The notes under the pieces were generated by a model. That model was given only the letters and a program-made list of their open reading frames with translations, did no database searches and was not told where the DNA came from. Source: Spirochaetales bacterium (GTDB lineage: Bacteria > Spirochaetota > Spirochaetia > DSM-27196 > SLST01). Taken from it: DNA of 5,228 nt. Shown here one piece after another: positions 1-5,228 of this stretch. Both the position numbers and the translations under genes were made by a program. The stretch's first letter is position 1, and every line of letters starts with the position of its first letter. Location of the stretch: positions 1-5,228 of the forward strand of contig DAOWMR010000236.1 in the NCBI GenBank assembly GCA_030642995.1, written 5' to 3'.

Positions 1-1222
1 CGGGGTCATGGCCCCTCTTGCGTCGCCCGCGGAGCGCTCGTCGCAGGCGGGTACGGAACCATCGGGCAAGGACGGTGGTTTGTCGGAGGAATCGAGATAT
101 GAAGCCCTTGAGTATCCGGCCCGGGCGGATCTGTTTCAGTCCGGTGCGGAACGCCGGGGAGAAGAGCGGACCGAAGATCAGAACCGCGATTACCGACGCG
201 ACGACTGCAACAACCAGACGGCGAAGGAGTTCGGCCAGCAGTCGGAGCCAGAGCGGCGGTACAGTTGGTTCAATATCGCCCATCATCTGGCGGAGCATCT
301 CGTACTGCGACGATTGGGTGAATTCCGTGGTGGTTTGAGGGAGGGGCGGCAAGCGTTCCCGGTCGAACAGCCCGCCAAACCATCGGAAGAATGCAGCAAG
401 GCTCTCCAGGGGAAGCAGGCTCTCCCGACGACTCAACACGGTCGCGCCGACCAGGGCCACGACCACCACGGCCAGGCCGGCAACCAATCTCCGCCGCTGA
501 AAGCGGAACGGAACGCTCAAGCCCACACCATTAACCTCGTACTCGTCAATGAATGTGTTGAGTGCGCCGATGGCGAGGGCGCTCACCGCACCGTTCACAC
601 AGAGGAGGATGAACCCCGGGGACGATGCCGGCAGATCGCTGGTGGCGAAGATGCCCGTGGCCGTAATGATGGCCAGCCCGGAGAGGAACAGAAATCCACC
701 CGCCACCGTTCCCCGGACCCGCCTGAGCTCCCGAACCGTCAGGGCCATATCATGCTGTCGATCAATCAGAGCGTGCCGAAGAGATTCTCCGTGCTTACCG
801 TGGAATGTCCGCAGAAGGCCCTCCCTCCCGCGAAGTCGATTATGGATGCCAAAGGCAAGCAGCCAGGCAATGCCTGCGGCGAGGACCGGTGGGATCTGCT
901 GGACCGACGGCACAAAGCGAGCCGCGAAAGGGCCGGGGCGGATCAGTGAGAACACCGCATACGCCAGAAGAAGATAGATGACGAGTTCACGCACGCGATT
1001 TCCAATCCCCGCTCGCTCGGCATAGAGGATGTTCCCTACGCTTGCCTCCACCAATGGGGCAACGACCACCACGGCAACGGTCAGGCCTCGCGGGCCCGAG
1101 GCGCCCGCCAGTTGAGCCGTCAACAACAGAGCCGCCAGGACACCACTCGTAGAGACCGCTACGCTGAGGGCCGGATGCAACAGCGCGCGGAAGAGCTCAG
1201 GTCTGGGGGACGAAGACTTCAT
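1..1222 (-). CDS. Polytopic membrane protein, third gene of the MoxR-DUF58 cluster (3' end outside window)
   Basis: Translating the minus strand from the ATG at 1222-1220 gives about 407 codons with no stop before the window edge, so the C-terminus is missing. The start is supported by a GGAG placed 7 nt upstream, and the frame overlaps the end of the DUF58 gene by 26 bp, which implies translational coupling. I count eight hydrophobic segments, at roughly residues 18-40, 47-66, 79-95, 112-126, 172-192, 203-224, 245-262 and 335-353. Basic loops (about 127-170, 239-244 and the tail after 355) put both N-terminus and tail in the cytoplasm, with a periplasmic loop of about 70 residues between helices 7 and 8. 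The visible tail is very basic (RRALRGRRKRG). I do not recognise the family. Neighbours of MoxR-DUF58 pairs are often TgpA-like transglutaminases or DUF4129 proteins, but no Cys-His-Asp transglutaminase core or DUF4129 pattern is visible in this part. The reading frame is well supported; the function is unknown. Confidence 0.85.
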   Translation of the reverse strand, partial: MKSSSPRPELFRALLHPALSVAVSTSGVLAALLLTAQLAGASGPRGLTVAVVVVAPLVEASVGNILYAERAGIGNRVRELVIYLLLAYAVFSLIRPGPFAARFVPSVQQIPPVLAAGIAWLLAFGIHNRLRGREGLLRTFHGKHGESLRHALIDRQHDMALTVRELRRVRGTVAGGFLFLSGLAIITATGIFATSDLPASSPGFILLCVNGAVSALAIGALNTFIDEYEVNGVGLSVPFRFQRRRLVAGLAVVVVALVGATVLSRRESLLPLESLAAFFRWFGGLFDRERLPPLPQTTTEFTQSSQYEMLRQMMGDIEPTVPPLWLRLLAELLRRLVVAVVASVIAVLIFGPLFSPAFRTGLKQIRPGRILKGFISRFLRQTTVLARWFRTRLRRALRGRRKRGHDP

Positions 1223-2414
1223 CTCCGAACTCCGTGATGCGCCACAATTTCACCGACTCCACAGGAAGGGTTTGGCGGTCGGTCACACCCTCGTCGGTGT
1301 AGTGGAGCCGGATGAGCGTCCGGTCTCCCACGCTCGTGAGCAGGGCGGCCATGCGGTCCGACGCCAGCGGCGGTCCCAGGTAGAAAACCCGGGTTCCGAA
1401 TGATACCGATCCGTGCTCCAGGAAGAAGGAGACCACATCCGGGGAGCGATCCGGACCGGCTGTTGCGACCGGTTGTTCGTTCGGTTGCAGCTGGGCCAGG
1501 GTCTGGAGGACGCTCACTGCTCGTTGCGGACCGGCGGCAATCGGAATCCATGGCATCACTGCCTGCTCATCCGCCTTGAGCGTTCCGGTGGACCCCAGAC
1601 CGATAGACTGGCCGCGTACGGCAAGGTGGTGAACCAGGCTGGCGGCGGCATCAATCGTGCGCTCCATGTGGTGGTAGCGCTGCCGCAGCTCATAGTCGTC
1701 GGCGGTGAGGTTGAGGAGGACCATCACCGGGAAATTGATGGTGGGCAACCACTCGTTCGAGTGCAGGCGGCCGGTGCGTGCGCTGACTTTCCAGTTGATT
1801 CGCCGCATCTCATCTCCCGGGACGTACTCGCGCACGGATCGATATCTGGTAGGGTCTTCGTAGATCCGGTTCGCTGCGGTAATTGTTCCGGCCGGAAGCC
1901 CGGCATTCATCGGTACGCGGACAGGCAGGATGGACGGATATACGATCAGCCGGATTTCGGCGGGGACGGTCGCGGAGACCGGAAAGAACCCGAGCGGGTC
2001 ACTGTAGCGAACGCTGATGGGTCCAATGCGATAGCTGCCGCGGTTCATGCCCCGGATCCGGTAGTCAAGCAAACGCCGCTCACCCGGCCCAAGACTCAGG
2101 AGCCGGATGTTTTCGTAGCCCGAGTAGAGCGTTCCAGGATTGTCGCCGACCACCAGATGAGGAATAGGAAGCACGGTCTGATTGGCAATCCTGATGGATA
2201 CCGTGGCGTTCTGATATCGATAGATCACCAGATCCATGGGCGCCCGTTCTACGGAGAGGCCGCCCCGTATGATCCTCGAGTAGAGGTAGCTGAGGACAAC
2301 GACGAGAACGACGGCGTACCCGATCCATTGGATCGCGTAGAAGGGGAAGAAGAGGACGAGGAAGAGTCCGACAACGGTGAGAGTGATCGCCGTGCCCTTC
2401 CCCGGGCTGGTCAT
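1197..2414 (-). CDS. DUF58 family membrane-anchored protein (vWA-like)
   Basis: This 405-residue protein is a DUF58 member, a family found next to MoxR ATPases and thought to be their membrane-bound partner. Two adjacent hydrophobic segments (about 8-27 and 29-47) form an N-terminal hairpin anchor. A beta-rich region follows, with the typical RGSYRIGPISVRYSDPLGFF stretch (125-144). The family signature REYVPGDEMRRINWK lies at 195-209. After it comes a vWA-like fold beginning at the strand VMVLLNL (230-236). A canonical MIDAS DxSxS is not present there: the sequence reads NLTADD, so metal binding is doubtful. The length is normal for the family. The ATG overlaps the MoxR stop codon in an ATGA, and GAGGA lies 8 nt upstream. 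The next gene starts inside its last codons. The family assignment is firm; the molecular role is inferred from the MoxR association. Confidence 0.95.
   Translation of the reverse strand: MTSPGKGTAITLTVVGLFLVLFFPFYAIQWIGYAVVLVVVLSYLYSRIIRGGLSVERAPMDLVIYRYQNATVSIRIANQTVLPIPHLVVGDNPGTLYSGYENIRLLSLGPGERRLLDYRIRGMNRGSYRIGPISVRYSDPLGFFPVSATVPAEIRLIVYPSILPVRVPMNAGLPAGTITAANRIYEDPTRYRSVREYVPGDEMRRINWKVSARTGRLHSNEWLPTINFPVMVLLNLTADDYELRQRYHHMERTIDAAASLVHHLAVRGQSIGLGSTGTLKADEQAVMPWIPIAAGPQRAVSVLQTLAQLQPNEQPVATAGPDRSPDVVSFFLEHGSVSFGTRVFYLGPPLASDRMAALLTSVGDRTLIRLHYTDEGVTDRQTLPVESVKLWRITEFGDEVFVPQT
1230..1233 (-). promoter_or_regulatory. Shine-Dalgarno GGAG of the membrane protein gene
   Basis: On the minus strand GGAG stands 7 nt before the ATG at 1222, inside the last codons of the DUF58 gene. 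It fixes the start of a gene whose stop lies outside the window. A second GGAG abuts the ATG directly and is too close to act. Confidence 0.65.
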
Positions 2415-3379
2415 CGCATCGATCCTCGATTGGGATCCGGCAGCACCGGCGCCGGAGTTGAATCGAGGATGGAGGCGATCACCGAATCAGCGGTGATCCC
2501 GCGAATGACCGCCTGACTTGCCATGATGAGCCGCTTTTCAAACACGGGCCGGCACAGTTCCTTGACGTCTTCAGGGACCACGTAATCCCGACCCCGCACC
2601 GCCGCGAGCGCCTGGCTTGCCTTGTAGAGCGCGAGGGTGCCGCGGGGACTCACGCCAATCCGTACGTGTTGGTGCGATCTGCTCGCTTCAACGAGCGCGC
2701 TCATATAGTCCATCACGCTCTGTTCCACGTGGACGGAGACCACCTGTTTCTGCAGCTCAGGGATGCCCGAGAGGTCGGTGACGGCCGAGAGATCGTTCAC
2801 CGGGTGGGTGAGCCGACGCTGGCTTTCCATGATGTGCTGTTCGGTCTCGCGCTCCGGATAGCCAACGGTCAGAGAGAGCAGGAACCGATCCTTCTGCGCT
2901 TCCGGCAGTGGGAAGGTTCCTTCAAACTCAACCGGGTTCTCCGTGGCGATCAGAAAGAACGGTTCGGGCAGTTTTCGTTGCTTCCCTTCAATGCTTACCT
3001 GACCTTCACCGGTCGCCTCCAGGAGAGCGGACTGGGTGCGCGGCGTGGCACGGTTGATCTCGTCAACGAGAACGATGTTTGCCATGATCGGTCCTTCGCG
3101 GAAGGCAAAGGACCCGTTGTTGGGGTTGTAGACCGAAACACCAAGGATATCCGCCGGGAGAAGGTCCGGGGTGCACTGAATGCGGGAGAACTCTCCGCCC
3201 AGGCTGGATGCAAGCGCTCGAGCAAGGATTGTCTTGCCGACGCCCGGCACATCCTCCAGGAGCACATGCCCGCGGCAGAGAAGCGCCACGAGCAACTTCT
3301 CGATGACTTCGTGCTTGCCGAAGAAAACGGTCTCTACGGAATCAGTGATCCGACGCGACCATTCCGTGACCATCCGCAT
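2411..3379 (-). CDS. MoxR family AAA+ ATPase
   Basis: This 322-residue protein is a complete MoxR-type AAA+ ATPase of usual length. The visible motifs are Walker A EDVPGVGKT (42-50), Walker B IVLVDE (102-107) followed by INRATPRTQSALLEAM-like family sequence (here ending LLEAT), sensor 1 IATENP (144-149), the arginine-finger region PEAQKDRF (159-166), and sensor 2 GVSPRG (242-247) in the C-terminal helical lid. All ATPase residues are intact. Proteins of this family are thought to use ATP to remodel or mature envelope proteins together with vWA or DUF58 partners, and the DUF58 gene follows with a 4-bp overlap. The chosen start is the ATG at 3379, 19 nt after the hydrolase stop; a second ATG two codons later (3373) is equally possible, because neither has a Shine-Dalgarno sequence. 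The final 30 or so codons also contain two inverted repeats, described separately. Confidence 0.97.
   Translation of the reverse strand: MRMVTEWSRRITDSVETVFFGKHEVIEKLLVALLCRGHVLLEDVPGVGKTILARALASSLGGEFSRIQCTPDLLPADILGVSVYNPNNGSFAFREGPIMANIVLVDEINRATPRTQSALLEATGEGQVSIEGKQRKLPEPFFLIATENPVEFEGTFPLPEAQKDRFLLSLTVGYPERETEQHIMESQRRLTHPVNDLSAVTDLSGIPELQKQVVSVHVEQSVMDYMSALVEASRSHQHVRIGVSPRGTLALYKASQALAAVRGRDYVVPEDVKELCRPVFEKRLIMASQAVIRGITADSVIASILDSTPAPVLPDPNRGSMR
2422..2470 (-). repeat. 10-bp inverted repeat at the MoxR/DUF58 junction
   Basis: The arms 2422-2431 and 2461-2470 are exact reverse complements (ATCCTCGATT and AATCGAGGAT in the message), separated by 29 nt. The loop itself holds a CCGGCGCCGG palindrome. 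The downstream arm contains the DUF58 Shine-Dalgarno. No U-run follows, so it is not an intrinsic terminator. The repeat is plainly in the sequence; a regulatory role is inferred. Confidence 0.55.
2423..2427 (-). promoter_or_regulatory. Shine-Dalgarno GAGGA of the DUF58 gene, inside the MoxR coding region
   Basis: GAGGA on the minus strand lies 8 nt before the DUF58 ATG (2414), within the last codons of the MoxR gene. The whole motif falls inside one arm (2422-2431) of a 10-bp inverted repeat, so it could be masked by RNA pairing until ribosomes reach the MoxR stop codon. Confidence 0.6.
2477..2498 (-). repeat. 8-bp stem, 6-nt loop hairpin near the 3' end of the MoxR gene
   Basis: The message reads GATCACCG, loop CTGATT, CGGTGATC: a perfect 8-bp stem with a 6-nt loop, encoding part of the GITADSVI segment of MoxR. 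It lies six bases upstream of the next inverted repeat and about 60 nt before the DUF58 start. There is no T-tract. It may simply be a coding coincidence. Confidence 0.5.
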
Positions 3380-3387
3380 GAAAATGG

Positions 3388-3396
3388 ACTATAGCA
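3388..3396 (-). promoter_or_regulatory. Possible extended -10 promoter just upstream of the MoxR gene
   Basis: The 19-bp gap before the MoxR ATG contains TGCTATAGT on the minus strand, an extended -10 (TGnTATAAT) with one mismatch. No -35 resembling TTGACA is found at the usual distance. The hexamer ends 8 nt before the ATG, so transcription would begin at or within a few bases of the start codon, giving a leaderless or nearly leaderless message. This agrees with the absence of a Shine-Dalgarno sequence there. Confidence 0.35.
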
Positions 3397-3398
3397 CG

Positions 3399-5219
3399 TC
3401 AGGGGAGCATGTAGTACCGACCCGAGGCGTTCCACAGGGTGTAGCCGTCTGCGGCGGCATCCGCGGCCCCCTCCAGCTGCAGCTGGAGGTAGCGAAGGTA
3501 GGTGGGAACCTCGTATTCCAGCTCGGGCCCGATGAGGAAAGCTTGAATGTAGGGACGGATGAGAATCGAGTCGCCGGCGGATCTCGCGGTAATCTCACGC
3601 GCCCGGCGGGTTCCGTTCTCGTAGATCACCCGGCTCCGGTCCAGGTAGGAAAGGTCCGGAAGGAAGGAGAGCGCAAAGTGGGATGGATAGAACATGGGAC
3701 TGATCACGTCCACATAGGCGGCGAGCCGCGCAATATCCTGTCCCAGATAGCTCATCCGAGACCATGCGTTGAACCCGAACACATCAATGCCGATGGGCAC
3801 GTCCAGTCGCTCCCGCGCCAGTGCGAGAAAGGCCTCAAGAGCTTCCACCCGGTCAGCACCGTCGGGCGCAAATCTGCTCACAATTGTCCCGGTATTGCCG
3901 TCGGACGGAAAACGGATGTAGTCGAACTGGATCTCGTCCACACCGAGGGATACCGCCTCCTCGGCAATGGACACGTTGTACTCCCACACTTCCGGAGAGT
4001 AGGGGTCCACCCAGTGTTCCACCTGGACGACACGTTGTTCCTCGGTCTCCTCGTCGGTGACCGTTCGGAAGACGCCCCAGGGCTGGTCCCGTGCGGAGTC
4101 CCAGAGTGCAAATCGATTGCCGTCGTATCCGTAGAGCCGTCTGTCCTTGAAGAGAACGATCCGCGCAATGACATACACATCTCGCTCCCGAGCCATACGA
4201 ATGAGGGACGGGAGATCCACGAACGGTTCAACCGCGCCGATCCGCCGCGGCAGATCCAGGGTTGTGTCGTAGGTGACCCGGCCGTAGTCGTCCTTGAGAT
4301 CTACCACGATTGAATTGAACCCATGTCGCTCGATGTAGTCGAAGTACTCCGGCAATCGACTATTGGACGCATTGGGCGCGGCCACGTAGATACCTGTCCG
4401 GTCGGCGGCGAGGGCCCGTCGAGCGGCGATGGGGTCTGGAGCGGTCGTTCCCACCGCCCCCCCGGGGCCGGTGCCGGAGGCGTGGTTGTTCGGGCGGTCG
4501 GTGGGCGCCCGGTAAGCGCTCATACCATCGACGAGCGGCCGGAGCCGCGTTGACGTCCGGCCGGCGAGGTCCAGGCTGACGAACCCGCCGCCCATTCCGA
4601 CTTCCACGATCACCGTGCCGTCCGGCTCAATCTCCAGACCCGCGATTTCCTCATAGAAGCCCGCGCCCAGGTAGAGGGGCGCGATCGTCCAGTCGGCGGT
4701 AATATCCGTCCAGCTCTCACCACCGTCTTCGGTCAGGTAGAGACCGTCGTACGAGGTGCCGAGGATCCATCGGTCAGGGGCAGCCGGATCGAATGCGGCG
4801 GCGGTCACGTAGGTAGATCGATTCAACGTCCCGCCAACCTCAATCTCGGTCCATGTTGTTCCGGCCGTGGTGCTGAGGAAGAGTCGCGAGCCAACCGCTG
4901 CGAGGAGGCGGCGCTGATTGGAGGGATCAACGGCGAAGGCCGTGACCGGTAGGGGAGTCCCTGCGAGATGGGCGGGCAGCACCCGGGCCGGCAAACCCTC
5001 CACAAGCCGCCAATCGCCTCCACGGCCACTCGAGCGTTCAAACACGCCGTCCGGCAGGAGCCGGTAGAGCGGTGTATCGGTCAGGGTGGCCGGGGCGTGA
5101 TCGGTGGCCCCGGGCGCGGCAACAACCCCCGGCTCAGCGGCCACGGCGGTCGGCAGGAGCATGATCGCGGCAGCAATGGTCAGGAGTGGGCGCGGGGAGT
5201 TCCGGATGATATCGGTCAC
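3399..5219 (-). CDS. Secreted putative glycoside hydrolase (former DUF4015) with N-terminal Asp-box repeats
   Basis: The 606-residue product starts with a Sec-type signal peptide: R6 and R10, a hydrophobic core at about 11-24, and a likely cleavage after AVA or AVAA (27-28). Residues 50-235 look like a partial beta-propeller with Asp-box (BNR) sites: a clear TEDGGESW at 163-170, a weaker STTAGTTW at 116-123 and a degenerate SSGRGGDW at 63-70. A Gly/Pro/Ala/Thr-rich linker (about 236-272) leads to a TIM-barrel domain (275-604) matching the putative glycosyl hydrolase family formerly called DUF4015. Its hallmark is GVDEIQFDYIRFP (426-438), with GIDVFGFNAW (477-486) and SPMFYPSHF (507-515) further on. 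Acidic residues such as D433 and D479 are candidate active-site positions, by analogy only; the substrate is unknown. The assumed start is GTG at 5219. Only nine bases upstream are visible, they show no Shine-Dalgarno and the frame stays open, so the real start may lie outside the window. Confidence 0.93.
   Translation of the reverse strand: MTDIIRNSPRPLLTIAAAIMLLPTAVAAEPGVVAAPGATDHAPATLTDTPLYRLLPDGVFERSSGRGGDWRLVEGLPARVLPAHLAGTPLPVTAFAVDPSNQRRLLAAVGSRLFLSTTAGTTWTEIEVGGTLNRSTYVTAAAFDPAAPDRWILGTSYDGLYLTEDGGESWTDITADWTIAPLYLGAGFYEEIAGLEIEPDGTVIVEVGMGGGFVSLDLAGRTSTRLRPLVDGMSAYRAPTDRPNNHASGTGPGGAVGTTAPDPIAARRALAADRTGIYVAAPNASNSRLPEYFDYIERHGFNSIVVDLKDDYGRVTYDTTLDLPRRIGAVEPFVDLPSLIRMARERDVYVIARIVLFKDRRLYGYDGNRFALWDSARDQPWGVFRTVTDEETEEQRVVQVEHWVDPYSPEVWEYNVSIAEEAVSLGVDEIQFDYIRFPSDGNTGTIVSRFAPDGADRVEALEAFLALARERLDVPIGIDVFGFNAWSRMSYLGQDIARLAAYVDVISPMFYPSHFALSFLPDLSYLDRSRVIYENGTRRAREITARSAGDSILIRPYIQAFLIGPELEYEVPTYLRYLQLQLEGAADAAADGYTLWNASGRYYMLP
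3470..3489. repeat. 20-bp perfect palindrome in the 3' end of the hydrolase gene
   Basis: The sequence CCTCCAGCTGCAGCTGGAGG equals its own reverse complement. It encodes the LQLQLE repeat near the C-terminus of the hydrolase, about 70 bp before its stop. The alternating Leu-Gln codons (CTG, CAG) are self-complementary, which is enough to explain it. Confidence 0.6.
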
Positions 5220-5228
5220 GTTGCCGAC

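Noticed and set aside
8..949. Long plus-strand open frame of 313 codons antisense to the membrane protein gene
   Set aside because: The product is low-complexity and charged, with no family resemblance. The opposite strand encodes a coherent membrane protein with a Shine-Dalgarno and operon overlap, so this is a shadow of GC-rich coding DNA.
1..1222. TgpA-type transglutaminase as the identity of the left-edge gene
   Set aside because: Such a protein would fit the neighbourhood, but the visible 407 residues show no transglutaminase core and a different helix layout, so the name was not applied.
2330..2344. Odd palindrome CGATCCATTGGATCG in the DUF58 anchor region
   Set aside because: The arms are separated by one base, so no hairpin can form, and the sequence is explained by codons for the AIQWIG segment.
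2477..2498. Intrinsic terminator between the MoxR and DUF58 genes
   Set aside because: A stem is present, but no run of T follows on the minus strand and the next gene starts in an overlap, so termination here is unlikely.
1413..2516. Plus-strand open frame of 367 codons antisense to the DUF58 gene
   Set aside because: It is a complementary-strand shadow of a gene with a firm family signature, and its translation shows no recognisable domain.
3180..4313. Plus-strand open frame of 377 codons spanning the MoxR and hydrolase genes
   Set aside because: It crosses the ends of two well-supported genes on the other strand and has no recognisable domain or clear ribosome binding site.

Overview
The window reads as one compact minus-strand gene block with almost no non-coding DNA. 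In transcription order (right to left) it holds: a secreted protein with N-terminal Asp-box (BNR/sortilin-like) repeats and a C-terminal putative glycoside hydrolase TIM barrel (5219-3399); a MoxR-type AAA+ ATPase (3379-2411); a DUF58 membrane-anchored protein (2414-1197); and a polytopic membrane protein whose reading frame runs off the left edge (1222 to beyond 1). The gaps are 19 bp, then a 4-bp ATGA overlap, then a 26-bp overlap, so the last three genes are almost certainly co-translated from one message. No RNA genes, mobile elements, CRISPR arrays or convincing terminators are visible, and no stretch over 300 bases lacks a gene. Both window edges cut into coding sequence.

Organism: the DNA is moderately GC-rich and bacterial. 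The hydrolase family (the former DUF4015 group, with its FDYIRFP signature) beside MoxR and DUF58 genes would fit a free-living member of the Spirochaetota, but this is a guess from remembered family distribution. No marker in the window fixes the phylum.

How the genes may work together: MoxR ATPases and DUF58 proteins form a widespread pair, thought to act as an ATP-driven chaperone or maturation module at the inner membrane, often with a transglutaminase-like (TgpA) or other multi-spanning membrane protein next to them. Here the next gene is an eight-helix membrane protein with no family I can name, which is the least explained part of the window. The secreted hydrolase upstream may be a client, or an unrelated envelope or polysaccharide enzyme in the same transcription unit; the sequence cannot decide between these.

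Regulatory-level observations: the 3' end of the moxR gene carries two consecutive inverted repeats, the second of which would pair with the Shine-Dalgarno sequence of the DUF58 gene. The MoxR gene lacks a visible Shine-Dalgarno sequence and instead has an extended -10-like TGCTATAGT a few bases before its ATG. I see no clear undescribed system; the best leads are the unclassified membrane protein and the structured gene junction.
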